From positions 645,698 through 709,697 of the forward strand of contig NZ_KB902578.1 of NCBI RefSeq assembly GCF_000379605.1: a DNA stretch of 64,000 nt, in the 5' to 3' direction. How positions within the stretch are numbered: the first letter of the stretch is position 1; every line of letters begins with the position of its first letter. The notes beneath the pieces are model-generated. The model was not told where the DNA came from and did not search any database. It was given only the letters and a program-made list of their open reading frames with translations. The DNA is from Rhizobium giardinii bv. giardinii H152 (GTDB taxonomy: Bacteria; Pseudomonadota; Alphaproteobacteria; Rhizobiales; Rhizobiaceae). The position numbers were made by a program, and so were the translations under genes. Below are positions 17,255-24,879 of this stretch, piece by piece.

Positions 17255-17503
17255 CTAGCAGGCTGCAATGTAACGACGGCCGTAGCGGTCGCGATAGTAG
17301 CATTGACCAGGCTCACTGGCGTTGCCGATCAAGGCGCCGGCGACACCGCCCACGGCGGCTCCGACTGCTGCGCCGCGAACATTGCCGGTAGCGACCCCAC
17401 CGATAACGGCGCCCGATGCCGCGCCTATACCGGCGCCCCTTTCCGTCGGGGTACAGGCTGCAAGGGGAAGGATGAGGGCAACTGCGAGGAGGATGTTTTT
17501 CAT
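17255..17503 (-). CDS. Glycine-zipper outer-membrane lipoprotein (YMGG-like)
   Basis: 82 aa from MKNILLAVALILPLAACTPTE at 17503, with AAGGAG upstream. The LAAC lipobox near residues 13-16 predicts a lipid-anchored protein. The middle is a glycine-zipper (GIGAASGAVIGGVATGNVRGAAVGAAVGGVAGALIGN), and the end is a short basic segment CYYRDRYGRRYIAAC with two cysteines. The frame continues to 17791 but overlaps the DUF3309 gene and is not used. Similar small lipoproteins are common EcfG targets. It lies 53 bases downstream of the DUF3309 gene, probably in the same transcript. Confidence 0.85.
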   Translation of the reverse strand: MKNILLAVALILPLAACTPTERGAGIGAASGAVIGGVATGNVRGAAVGAAVGGVAGALIGNASEPGQCYYRDRYGRRYIAAC

Positions 17504-17556
17504 ATTGGGCTCCTTTTCAAGGGTCGTGACAATCGCACGGGAAACAAGGCCGCCGG

Positions 17557-17712
17557 TCAGATACGGCCCATTAGCACGAGAATGAGGATGATGACGACGA
17601 CCAGCCCGAGGCCTCCCGAAGGGCCGTAGCCCCAACCGCGGCTGTAGCCCCAGTTCGGTAGCGCGCCGATCAGCAAAAGAATGAGGATGATCAGGAGTAT
17701 TGTACCGAGCAT
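17557..17712 (-). CDS. DUF3309 family small membrane protein
   Basis: 51 aa, missed by a 60-codon cutoff. MLGTILLIILILLLIGALPNW is a hydrophobic helix, followed by a Gly/Tyr/Trp turn (GYSRGWGYGPSGGLGL) and a second helix VVVIILILVLMGRI. This is the signature of DUF3309. The function is unknown, but such genes are usually stress induced in rhizobia. A perfect EcfG-type promoter lies 53 bases upstream of the start on the same strand. Confidence 0.85.
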   Translation of the reverse strand: MLGTILLIILILLLIGALPNWGYSRGWGYGPSGGLGLVVVIILILVLMGRI

Positions 17713-17764
17713 AATATTTCCTCTTCCGTTTCAGGCCTTTGGGCCAAAGGGACCTGCTTGCGGA

Positions 17765-17789
17765 AACGTATGTCACGCAATTTTGTTCC
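17765..17789 (-). promoter_or_regulatory. EcfG-type stress promoter for DUF3309 operon
   Basis: On the minus strand GGAAC (17789-17785), a 16-nt spacer, CGTT (17768-17765). Exact consensus. Confidence 0.75.
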
Positions 17790-17804
17790 ACGCGCGATTG
17801 TAAA

Positions 17805-18719
17805 CTAGGATCCGAGCGGAAGGGGCAGCCGGAAAGGTTCCGGAGTTACCGACCTGGTAAGGTCGCTCTTACGGCTTGACGTCAGCGGACCGAAGAGCAG
17901 GAAGGTACCGATCAGCTGATCGACCTTTTCGCGAGCCTCGGCCATCGGCAGGTGGCCGACCCTGTCGAGAATGACGGTTTGTACACGCGGCAGGCGGCCG
18001 GAGAGATGGATCTGGTGCGATGGCGAAACGATAGCGTCCCGCGCGCCGATGATATTGAGGACGGGCACGTCGATGAGCGCGAGTTCGTCGATGATTGACG
18101 TCTGCGACATCCAGGAAACGAAAGCGACGATGTCGTCCGCCTGCGATTTCATGAGGTGCTCGCGGACCTGTTCCATGGCTGCGATGGTTTCATCCGTTTC
18201 CCATCCTGCGGTCTTGTCGAAAACGCATTCGAGCGATCCCCAGCGAAACGTTTCGCGTGTGGCGATCCAGCGGGTGAAAAGCCGGATGAAAAGCAGGCGG
18301 CCCAGCAGCGGCAGCCTGAGAATACGCGCGGCCAGCCGCTCCTGACCGACAAACCGGCCGCAGGCAAAGGCACCCATCAGAATGACATTGCTGACCAGAT
18401 CCGGGCGGTAGCGAGCGAGCAGCAGCGAGACGAACCCACCGGTCGAATGGCCGATCAAGGTGACCGGCTCGCCGCCGAAATCGCGTTCGATTGCCCGCGC
18501 GTAGGCATAGATGATGTCCGTGGTTTTCAGCGCGTCGGAAAGACCGTCCAATGTCCAAGGGCTGTGGCCCGGCAAGGGATAGGCCGCGGCGCACCCTTCC
18601 CGCACGATGCTCGGTGCGAAACAACTCCAGAAGGTCTGCGCCATCACCATTCCGTGGATGAGCACGGTTTTCATGCCCGGATCCTGGGAAAGCCAATGAG
18701 GAGAAGGGGGGCGCAACAT
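17805..18719 (-). CDS. Alpha/beta hydrolase
   Basis: 304 aa from the ATG at 18719; a second ATG at 18674 (MKTVLIHGMVM) starts exactly at the conserved first strand and may be the true start. The nucleophile elbow is GHSTGG (GxSxG) near residue 92. Candidate acid and His are in GARDAIVSP and VGHLPMAEA near the C terminus. It is a serine hydrolase of the fold used by esterases, epoxide hydrolases and haloperoxidases; the substrate is unknown. A perfect EcfG-type promoter lies upstream on the same strand, so it is probably stress induced. It was not possible to recognise a specific subfamily. Confidence 0.85.
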   Translation of the reverse strand: MLRPPSPHWLSQDPGMKTVLIHGMVMAQTFWSCFAPSIVREGCAAAYPLPGHSPWTLDGLSDALKTTDIIYAYARAIERDFGGEPVTLIGHSTGGFVSLLLARYRPDLVSNVILMGAFACGRFVGQERLAARILRLPLLGRLLFIRLFTRWIATRETFRWGSLECVFDKTAGWETDETIAAMEQVREHLMKSQADDIVAFVSWMSQTSIIDELALIDVPVLNIIGARDAIVSPSHQIHLSGRLPRVQTVILDRVGHLPMAEAREKVDQLIGTFLLFGPLTSSRKSDLTRSVTPEPFRLPLPLGS

Positions 18720-18838
18720 TGCCGACGTTCCTTTATGTGCGCCAACGATGTCCTGAGGTTTGGCTGTCTGGGGCGGGTAGATCGCGGGTCTCCGCGGCTC
18801 GACAGGTCACGTCAGACATTCCTTTGACGCATTTTCCA

Positions 18839-18863
18839 AACGCGATCCGGTCAAAAAGGTTCC
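18839..18863 (-). promoter_or_regulatory. EcfG-type stress promoter for alpha/beta hydrolase
   Basis: Minus strand GGAAC (18863-18859), 16-nt spacer, CGTT (18842-18839). Exact consensus. It is back to back with a plus-strand promoter 13 bases away. Confidence 0.75.
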
Positions 18864-18876
18864 CCGCGATATTTTC

Positions 18877-18902
18877 GGAACTTCTCACGACACGGGCCCG
18901 TT
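18877..18902 (+). promoter_or_regulatory. EcfG-type stress promoter for 109-aa protein
   Basis: GGAAC (18877-18881), 17-nt spacer, CGTT (18899-18902). It is 39 bases upstream of the GTG start at 18941. Confidence 0.75.
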
Positions 18903-18940
18903 TGTCTCGCACGCTTGGCAGTGTGCAAAGGAGCACGGCG

Positions 18941-19270
18941 GTGGAACATATCGCAGCGATCATGATGCTTGTCGGCTGCACTCAGGGCAACGTCGAGTGC
19001 CGGGAATTACCGGCTCCGGCAATTGGCTTCGAGACCGTCGACGAATGTCGGGAACTGTTGCAGCCTGCAATCAGCGAGGCGAAGGGTGCCAACGAGGTCG
19101 TCCATGGCAAATGCACGGAAGTTGATCCTGCCCTGTTCATCGAGGATGCAACAATCGTCTGGAAAATTGCTCCTTCGGGCCAACTGGACGTTCAGGTGAC
19201 CTTCGATGATCCGGCAAGGCCGGTCATGGTCGCGGAAAAGGCCGGCCGCAGCACTGTCCTGAGCAAGTGA
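18941..19270 (+). CDS. Hypothetical 109-aa Cys-containing protein, putative EcfG regulon
   Basis: The proposed start is the GTG at 18941, because AAAGGAG sits seven bases upstream and the EcfG promoter just before it; the frame is open upstream to 18719 but would cross the promoter. The N terminus (VEHIAAIMMLVGCTQGNVECRELP) is short and hydrophobic with two Cys. Two more Cys (VDECRELL, GKCTEV) suggest disulfides in the periplasm. The C-terminal part contains IVWKIAPSGQLDVQVTF. I do not recognise the family. It is probably secreted or membrane associated and stress induced. Confidence 0.65.
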   Translation: MEHIAAIMMLVGCTQGNVECRELPAPAIGFETVDECRELLQPAISEAKGANEVVHGKCTEVDPALFIEDATIVWKIAPSGQLDVQVTFDDPARPVMVAEKAGRSTVLSK

Positions 19271-19284
19271 TCGTCGTCAAGGCC

Positions 19285-19310
19285 GGAACCTTTCAAAGCG
19301 ACGAAACGTT
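19285..19310 (+). promoter_or_regulatory. EcfG-type stress promoter for csbD-like gene
   Basis: GGAAC (19285-19289), 17-nt spacer, CGTT (19307-19310), ending 29 bases before the start codon. Exact consensus. Confidence 0.78.
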
Positions 19311-19339
19311 TTCCCCATACCCAACCAAGGAGAAATATC

Positions 19340-19537
19340 ATGAATTGGGACGTGATCGAAGGCAAGTGGAACGAGTATCGCGGTAAGGCGCAGGCCCAGT
19401 GGGGCAAACTGACCGACGACGATCTCGACGTGATCGCTGGTCATCGCAAGGAACTGGCCGGTCGCATCCAGGTTCGTTACGGCATCGCGAAAGAGGAAGC
19501 CGAACGCCAGATCGACGAGTGGTCTTCCCGCCATTGA
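19340..19537 (+). CDS. CsbD family general stress protein
   Basis: 65 aa. MNWDVIEGKWNEYRGKAQAQWGKLTDDDLDVIAGHRKELAGRIQVRYGIAKEEAERQIDEW is the full CsbD-like domain (E. coli YjbJ type), a small hydrophilic helical protein strongly induced in stationary phase and stress. The start ATG is preceded by AAGGAG. It has its own EcfG promoter and its own terminator, so it is a single-gene unit. The molecular role is unknown. Confidence 0.92.
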   Translation: MNWDVIEGKWNEYRGKAQAQWGKLTDDDLDVIAGHRKELAGRIQVRYGIAKEEAERQIDEWSSRH

Positions 19538-19555
19538 ACGCGCGTTTTGCGCGGA

Positions 19556-19590
19556 AACGGCACCCGGGCCTGGTTCGGGTGCCGTTTTTT
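19556..19590 (+). terminator. Rho-independent terminator after csbD-like gene
   Basis: An 11-bp stem: AACGGCACCCG (19556-19566) pairs with CGGGTGCCGTT (19576-19586), 9-nt loop, then T-run. Confidence 0.92.
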
Positions 19591-19895
19591 GCAAGCAGAG
19601 CCGGCAGCTGTTTGGAAGAACACGGGATCAGCGCAACGTGATCCTCCGGTAAAGGTCAACCGCGAGCTTGGGAGTTTTCCAATGCGGGCATTCTGCTCTG
19701 GCTGATCGGTATCCCGATACACGAAAAGGTAGACCCGCACCCCGCGGCGGTGCCGCTTTGCGCGGTTGGGCAGCCGACAGGATTTCGCAACAAGATGTTG
19801 CGGCCTCCGTTTCCCAAACAGTTTCCATCACCGGTAGGATCACAAGCATCCTGCCCGATAGTCTCCCAAGACCATTTGCATGAAGGAGTATAACA

Positions 19896-20837
19896 ATGAT
19901 CCGCACACTCTTGGCCACGACCGCGGTCGCCGCGTTCCTGTCCTCTGGCACGTTTGCACAGGATGCTGCGACGAACGCTGATCCCGCCAAGACCGTCCGC
20001 CAGGGCGCGCCCGGGTATTTCTCGGCCGCTCCGGAGCAGGTTCTGGCGAGTTCGGTGCTCGGGAAAACCGTTTACACCGGCGCCGACGAACAGGGCGAAG
20101 CGATCGGCGATGTCAACGACGTCGTCATCAACGCCGATGGCGGGGCCGAGGCACTTGTGATCGGTGTTGGCGGCTTCCTTGGTATTGGTGAAAAGGACGT
20201 GGCGGTCAATTTCGACCGCGTCTCCTGGTCCGACCGCGACGGCCAGCGCATCATCGTCGTTTCCGTGACCAAGGAGGAACTGCAGGCCGCACCGCAATTC
20301 GATCGCACGGCGATCATGGACGGCGTCGTGGCGGCGGCTCCCGAGAACAAGGACACCAAGACGTCGTCCGCGCCGCCGATGACCGGGAATGAAACCGCCC
20401 AGTCCACACAGCCAGCGACCGGCACCACACCGCAGATGACCGATCCGGACAATCCGCAGATCGATCCCGGTACCACGGCCTCCAATCCTGCTCCGGAACT
20501 GAAACTCGTCGATCCGGCACTGATCAGCGCCGACAAACTGATCGGCACCGACGTGAAGGTTGCTGACGATACCACAGTCGGCGAGATCGGCGACGTCATC
20601 CTCGGCCAGGACGGCAAGGTCGAGGCCTACGTGATTGATGTCGGCGGCTTCCTCGGTATCGGCGAGAAGCCGGTCGCCATGAGTGCGGCGAGCGTCCAGG
20701 TCATGGCCGACGCGAATGGCGCCATGACGATCTATTCCCCCTTCACCAAGGCGCAGCTGGAAAACCAGGTTGCCTATGACGAGGCGGCTTACAAGGCCAA
20801 TCCGCAGGGTGTTGTTCTCAGTACGCCTGCAAATTGA
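19896..20837 (+). CDS. Secreted protein with two PRC-barrel domains
   Basis: 313 aa with an ATG at 19896 after AAGGAGTATAACA. The signal peptide is MIRTLLATTAVAAFLSSGTFA. Two PRC-barrel repeats are at about residues 50-130 and 205-290, each with the motif GE.IGDVNDVVINADG or VGEIGDVILGQDG followed by a near-identical VIGVGGFLGIGEK / VIDVGGFLGIGEK. They are separated by a low-complexity Thr/Pro/Ala/Asn linker (about 140-200). PRC-barrels bind RNA, protein or small ligands; exported versions are common in rhizobial stress regulons with unknown function. The internal duplication is clear. No EcfG promoter was found directly upstream. Confidence 0.88.
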   Translation: MIRTLLATTAVAAFLSSGTFAQDAATNADPAKTVRQGAPGYFSAAPEQVLASSVLGKTVYTGADEQGEAIGDVNDVVINADGGAEALVIGVGGFLGIGEKDVAVNFDRVSWSDRDGQRIIVVSVTKEELQAAPQFDRTAIMDGVVAAAPENKDTKTSSAPPMTGNETAQSTQPATGTTPQMTDPDNPQIDPGTTASNPAPELKLVDPALISADKLIGTDVKVADDTTVGEIGDVILGQDGKVEAYVIDVGGFLGIGEKPVAMSAASVQVMADANGAMTIYSPFTKAQLENQVAYDEAAYKANPQGVVLSTPAN

Positions 20838-20850
20838 AGCTGTTGACAAA

Positions 20851-20879
20851 AACGGCGCCTGAAACGGCGCCGTTTTTTT
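20851..20879 (+). terminator. Rho-independent terminator after PRC-barrel gene
   Basis: AACGGCGCC (20851-20859) and GGCGCCGTT (20866-20874), 6-nt loop, then TTTTT. Confidence 0.92.
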
Positions 20880-20929
20880 GGGGCTGCGCGACGATCAACG
20901 ATGGCGCTCTGCAGCCGCTTTTTTTCGTT

Positions 20930-21154
20930 TCACCTGCGGCGATGCCGCGTTGCGGCTTCCTCTGCCGTATGAAGCGCGTTCAGGAGGTCAGTAAAAGTCT
21001 TATCCGTCTTCGGCATCTGTTGGGCGACATACAGATCGCGCAGCGTCCCGCCGATGTGCAGGTTCTTGTCACGCATTTGGCCCGGCTGGCGGACCGTCGC
21101 TGCCGCTGATTTCCAGATGTGGGAGGTGGATACGGTCATTTTATTGTCTCGCAT
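20930..21154 (-). CDS. NepR-like small protein (putative second anti-sigma factor)
   Basis: 74 aa from the ATG at 21154 (an ATG at 21139 is equally possible). The segment HIGGTLRDLYVAQQMPKTDKTFTDLLNALHTAEEA (residues about 33-67) aligns without gaps to the core of the NepR encoded at 17000-17191: both share LR.LY, then F.DLL..L..AE at identical spacing. NepR proteins sequester EcfG sigma factors; some rhizobia carry two anti-sigma paralogues (RsiA1/RsiA2 in S. meliloti). The central EPIPD of NepR is replaced by PKTDK, so binding properties may differ. It is divergent from a DUF1328 gene that has an EcfG promoter. The gene call and its NepR relation are inference from pattern. Confidence 0.6.
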   Translation of the reverse strand: MRDNKMTVSTSHIWKSAAATVRQPGQMRDKNLHIGGTLRDLYVAQQMPKTDKTFTDLLNALHTAEEAATRHRRR

Positions 21155-21298
21155 GGACTACGTGCCTTCACAACGTTCCCTACGCAGGCAAGGTTCCGCG
21201 ATGCGAATGGCCAATCCGTGTCAATTCGGAGCAAATTTCCGAAGCATGGTTAATCAATAGTTTCAATCTCGACGAGAAGCCGAGGCATGCCCGTTCCT

Positions 21299-21323
21299 GG
21301 AACAAAGTAATCTTTTCTGCGTT
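21299..21323 (+). promoter_or_regulatory. EcfG-type stress promoter for DUF1328 gene
   Basis: GGAAC (21299-21303), 16-nt spacer, CGTT (21320-21323), 35 bases before the start codon. Exact consensus. Confidence 0.78.
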
Positions 21324-21357
21324 TAGCTGCGGATAGATTAATCCAAGGAGAGTTTCG

Positions 21358-21522
21358 ATGCTGTACTACGCTCTTGTTTTCCTCGTCGTTGCTATTATAG
21401 CGGGTGTTCTAGGATTTGGCGGTATTGCGGGCGCTTCTGCTGGCATCGCACAGGTCCTGTTCTTCCTGTTCCTGGCTTTCCTGGTGATCTCGCTGGTGGC
21501 TGGCTTTATGCGCCGAACCTGA
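21358..21522 (+). CDS. DUF1328 (YtjA) small membrane protein
   Basis: 54 aa, below common ORF cutoffs. [54 protein letters not shown] has two hydrophobic helices with the diagnostic [13 protein letters not shown] turn of the DUF1328/YtjA family. The start ATG at 21358 has AAGGAG 8-9 bases upstream. Function unknown; usually stress induced. It has a perfect EcfG promoter and a following hairpin. Confidence 0.92.
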   Translation: MLYYALVFLVVAIIAGVLGFGGIAGASAGIAQVLFFLFLAFLVISLVAGFMRRT

Positions 21523-21543
21523 TTTCATCAGGTTATGCGGCTG

Positions 21544-21580
21544 AAAAGGGAGTGGTGCGCAAGCATCGCTCCCTTTTGCT
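21544..21580 (+). terminator. Hairpin terminator after DUF1328 gene
   Basis: AAAAGGGAG (21544-21552) pairs with CTCCCTTTT (21569-21577) over a 16-nt loop. The A/T ends supply the U-run. Confidence 0.7.
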
Positions 21581-21755
21581 TGTCTTTCTCAGCCGTACCG
21601 CGAGCCGCCGCCTGCTTGCCGAAGGCAATTGGCTTGGCTATTCATGATCGAACATCGCAAGCGCACAATCCGGAGCCGCAGGCAGCATGAAGGTCGCTGG
21701 CGGGCTTGTCGAAAAGGGCATGGGCTGAAGAACTAATCAAAATGGGGAACTGGGC

Positions 21756-23009
21756 ATGAAAACAGACGTCGTAGTTCTGGGCGCGGGCATCGTCGGGCTG
21801 TCGACCGCGATCCATCTTGCACGACGGGGCAAGTCCGTGGTGCTTGTCGATCGCCGCGGCGCGGGCGAAGAAACCTCCTACGGCAACGCCGGCCTGATCC
21901 AGCGCGAAGGCGTATTCCCCTACGGCTTCCCCCACGACTTCGGTGCGTTGTTCCGTTATGCCCTGAACAATACCATCGACGCGCATTATCACTTTCGCGC
22001 GTTGCCAGGGCTCGTGCCGTTTCTCATTCGCTACTGGTGGAATTCCGGCTTCACCCAGCATGAGAACATCGCCTCGATGTACGCGCCGCTGATCGAGAAT
22101 TCGATCGCCGAGCACGAAGATCTGATCAATGCCTCTGGCGCCGGTGATCTCATCCGCAAAGACGGCTGGATGAAGGTTTTCCGCACCGAAGCCGCCCGTG
22201 ACGCCGCCTTCAAGGATGCCGAAAAGCTTTCCTCCGCTTTCGGCGTCAACCATCACAAGCTGTCGAGCAGCGAGCTGAAGACGATGGAGCCGTCGATCAG
22301 GGTCGATCTCGCCGGCGGTCTGCGCTGGACCGATCCCTGGTCGATCCGTGATCCGCACAGCCTCAACAAGGCCTACCTCAACTATTTCCAGTCGCTCGGC
22401 GGGCGCCTGGTCCCCGGCGATGCGGCGACGCTCGAGCATGTTCTCGAAGGCGCCGGGTGGCGCGTCGCCACGCCGGAAGGGCCGTTGGAAGCCCGGGAAG
22501 TCGTTGTGGCGCTCGGCCCCTGGGCCGACACGGTGACGAGGAAGCTCGGCTACCATTTCCCGCTTGCCGTCAAGCGTGGCTATCACATGCATTACGGCAC
22601 GGAGGATGGCGCGCAGCTCAACAACTGGGTACTCGATGCCGAAAAGGGCTATTTCCTCGCGCCGATGTTGCGCGGCATCCGCCTGACGACCGGTGCCGAA
22701 TTCGCCCACCGCGATGCGCCGAAGACGCCGGTGCAGTTGACCCGCGCCGAGCGCGTCGCCCGGGAATTCTTCCCGCTCGCCGAACGCCGTGACGAGGAGC
22801 CATGGATGGGCGCCCGCCCCTGCACGCCCGACATGATGCCGATCATCGGCAGGGCGCCCCGCCATGAAGGCCTGTGGTTCGCCTTCGGTCACGCCCATCA
22901 TGGCATGACTCTTGGACCCGTCACCGGCCGCGCGCTTGCGGAAGCAATGACCGGAGAGAAGACGGTGATCGATATCAAGCCCTACAGGCCTCACCGCTTT
23001 CTGGCATGA
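21756..23009 (+). CDS. FAD-dependent oxidoreductase (DadA-like D-amino acid dehydrogenase family)
   Basis: 417 aa. The N-terminal dinucleotide fold is VVVLGAGIVGLSTAIHLARRGKSVVLVDRR (GxGxxG). The C-terminal FAD-contact region GRAPRHEGLWFAFGHAHHGMTLGPVTGRALAEAM is typical of the DAO/glycine oxidase superfamily. It deaminates or oxidises amino or imino acids; DadA-like members act on D-amino acids at the membrane, but the closest subgroup cannot be chosen by eye. The motif SYGNAGLIQ near residue 45 is DadA-like. The gene stands alone, without a recognised promoter. About 210 bases of non-coding DNA (23010-23219) follow before the opposite-strand BON gene. Confidence 0.88.
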   Translation: MKTDVVVLGAGIVGLSTAIHLARRGKSVVLVDRRGAGEETSYGNAGLIQREGVFPYGFPHDFGALFRYALNNTIDAHYHFRALPGLVPFLIRYWWNSGFTQHENIASMYAPLIENSIAEHEDLINASGAGDLIRKDGWMKVFRTEAARDAAFKDAEKLSSAFGVNHHKLSSSELKTMEPSIRVDLAGGLRWTDPWSIRDPHSLNKAYLNYFQSLGGRLVPGDAATLEHVLEGAGWRVATPEGPLEAREVVVALGPWADTVTRKLGYHFPLAVKRGYHMHYGTEDGAQLNNWVLDAEKGYFLAPMLRGIRLTTGAEFAHRDAPKTPVQLTRAERVAREFFPLAERRDEEPWMGARPCTPDMMPIIGRAPRHEGLWFAFGHAHHGMTLGPVTGRALAEAMTGEKTVIDIKPYRPHRFLA

Positions 23010-23219
23010 TTGACGCGTCCTCAGTCCATTCAACGGCGAACCTGTGGGCGCAGTCCATGCCCGATCTAGACCGGGTTCGCTTCATCGCGGCCAGATACGG
23101 CGCTTGGACCCGTGATGGCAGCCTGTTTAGGGGAGCGTGGTCCTTCCCGGAGCCGCATCGGCTGGGAGGTGGCGTCAGCCATCCCTGTTGTTAGGAGCCC
23201 TTCTGACGGTTTCGGTGCC

Positions 23220-23714
23220 TCAGTCGTCCCAGTCGCTGGGAATATTGCTGTCGGCGCAGCGCAAAGTCAGCTCGTTGCGGACATTCGAAATACCGGGTGT
23301 ATCGAAGATGAACCGCTCGATACGGCGACGGTCCTGCGCGGTGTCGACCTCGCCGGTCAGAATGGCGATGCCGCGCGTGACTTTCAGGTCCATGCCCGAG
23401 GTGTCTATGTCGCTGTCCGCCAATGCGTTGCCGATGGCTTCCTCCAACGCATCGCTCTCAACGTCCGCCTCGACATCGTCATTCAAGAGATCCGGGCCGT
23501 CGGTGCTTTCGATCACGGTGTCGCTGCTGCGTTCAAAGCCGGGATTGCCCACTTCATCGAAGTTCGTGCCGGCCTGGCCGTAGGAGCTGTTTCCGATTTT
23601 TGTGTTCGATCCGAGTGGAGCATCGGCATAGGGCCAGCCTTCATCGAGGTCGTGCTCCTCATAGTCGCGATAGTCTTCCTCGCGCCCCGTCGTTTTTGTC
23701 GTCTTGCGTTTCAT
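23220..23714 (-). CDS. BON-domain protein
   Basis: 164 aa. The N-terminal ~75 residues are acidic, low in hydrophobics and probably disordered (GREEDYRDYEEHDLDEGWPY). The C-terminal ~75 residues form one BON domain (DDVEADVESDALEEAIGNALADSDIDTSGMDLKVTRGIAILTGEVDTAQDRRRIERFIFDTPGISNVRNEL). BON domains attach to membranes or lipids and occur in osmotic-shock proteins such as OsmY. There is no signal peptide, so it may be cytoplasmic. An EcfG-like promoter with one mismatch lies upstream on the minus strand. Confidence 0.85.
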   Translation of the reverse strand: MKRKTTKTTGREEDYRDYEEHDLDEGWPYADAPLGSNTKIGNSSYGQAGTNFDEVGNPGFERSSDTVIESTDGPDLLNDDVEADVESDALEEAIGNALADSDIDTSGMDLKVTRGIAILTGEVDTAQDRRRIERFIFDTPGISNVRNELTLRCADSNIPSDWDD

Positions 23715-23749
23715 CGCTCCCTCCGTGTTGTGATGGTATCACAAGGACA

Positions 23750-23774
23750 AACGGATAGCGTCGCCTTTGGTTCA
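23750..23774 (-). promoter_or_regulatory. EcfG-like promoter (one mismatch) before BON gene
   Basis: Minus strand TGAAC (23774-23770), 16-nt spacer, CGTT (23753-23750). One mismatch at the first base of the -35. Confidence 0.45.
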
Positions 23775-23867
23775 TTTCAGGGGCTTGAACCCCCGCAGCG
23801 GACATCAGCAGACACGAAAATGGCGGAGCCTCTGATGAGGCTCCGCCATGATTTCATTTTCATGCGA

Positions 23868-24308
23868 TCAGTTCTGCGGGGCAGTTCCGGTCGCAGGGGT
23901 CTGCGTATCGGTGCCGGTGGCAGGTGTCTGTGTATCCGGGGTTGCCGGCGTAGCGTTAGGTGTCGTCGTTGTGTCTGGCGGTGCGTTCGTATCCGGGGTT
24001 GCTGTTCCCGGGGTCGCGCTGTTGTCGGCCGGCGGTGTGGTCGTTTGTTCCGTGGTCGACGGTTGGGTTGCCGCATCATTCGGCTGGTCGCTCGAAAACT
24101 CGGCTGGCAGCCAGACGAGCAGTGCCAGAACCAAAGCAGCCAGAACGATGATGAGAATCGGCCAGCTCGAACGCCTGGAACGGGGTTCAATATCTTCCGG
24201 TCGACGCTGGGTTGCCAACGGATCCGTTGCGGGCTGGTTTGCCTTGTCAGCAGGCCATGCCGCCGGATTGACGTTGCGATTTTCACTGGGGTCAAAACGT
24301 TGATTCAT
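23868..24308 (-). CDS. Single-pass membrane protein with Thr/Pro/Ala repeat tail
   Basis: 146 aa from the ATG at 24308 (an ATG at 24317 is also possible). A cytoplasmic N terminus of about 50 residues is rich in Asn, Pro and Arg (FDPSENRNVNPAAWPADKANQPATDPLATQRRPEDIEPRSRR). One transmembrane helix follows (SWPILIIVLAALVLALLVWLP), then about 75 residues of Thr/Pro/Ala/Gln with imperfect repeats (TPATGTDTQTPATGT) that would lie in the periplasm. I do not recognise a named family. The composition suggests a cell-wall-spanning spacer. It has a perfect EcfG promoter upstream, so it probably belongs to the stress regulon. Confidence 0.75.
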   Translation of the reverse strand: MNQRFDPSENRNVNPAAWPADKANQPATDPLATQRRPEDIEPRSRRSSWPILIIVLAALVLALLVWLPAEFSSDQPNDAATQPSTTEQTTTPPADNSATPGTATPDTNAPPDTTTTPNATPATPDTQTPATGTDTQTPATGTAPQN

Positions 24309-24372
24309 GGCGTTCATATCCTTTCGAGAAATGGAGCCTGTGCCAGCAAACGTTGAAGGCAACTGCCCCTTA

Positions 24373-24397
24373 AACGCCGCAGCGGGGCGAATGTTCC
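24373..24397 (-). promoter_or_regulatory. EcfG-type stress promoter for Thr/Pro-rich membrane protein
   Basis: Minus strand GGAAC (24397-24393), 16-nt spacer, CGTT (24376-24373), 56 bases before the upper start codon. Exact consensus. Confidence 0.75.
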
Positions 24398-24879
24398 GAA
24401 AAGATGCTCTTGGCGCGGAAAAGGTGCCTAAAATTGCAGCTTTTCTTCCAAACACCGGATCGGCAGCGTTGGTATTTCGAGATGGTCGGGGACCAGCTTC
24501 GCCTTTGGCGTCGAACAGTGGGGCTATAAACCTGTTTTGCGAAATTCTCCGCTTCAAGCGGATGATCTCCTCCGGTTGTCGGCCAGCGCCACGGCAAGAT
24601 CATGAATGCATCCGAATCCGCGGCAACCAGGTACACCATGGCGAGCGCTGTCAGGAGGCTTTCGGCAATCCGTGAGGCGAAGTTGCTGCCTTTAGCGTGG
24701 CGACGGGCAGACCTGCCCATAGTCCGATGTGGTGTGTCCGTTGTAGGGGAAGGTATCGAGGCCGCTATCCGCGCTCTGCAACCGGGCGGTATGGGCATCG
24801 TAGCCGGTCGACGGCGCGACGGCCACCAGTCGGATCAAAGCAGGCGTCGCGCCCGATTTTGGCGCGACACCCCGGTTTT
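24398..24879. other. Intergenic stretch without a supported gene
   Basis: About 480 bases between the stress gene promoter and the XRE gene. Open frames occur on both strands (for example 24602-24883 plus, 24370-24798 minus), but none has a convincing start site or family resemblance. I see nothing else in it. Confidence 0.4.

Noticed and set aside
19613..19640. Possible EcfG promoter upstream of the PRC-barrel gene
   Set aside because: GGAAG-N18-CGTG has two mismatches and the wrong spacing, and lies about 260 bases from the start codon.
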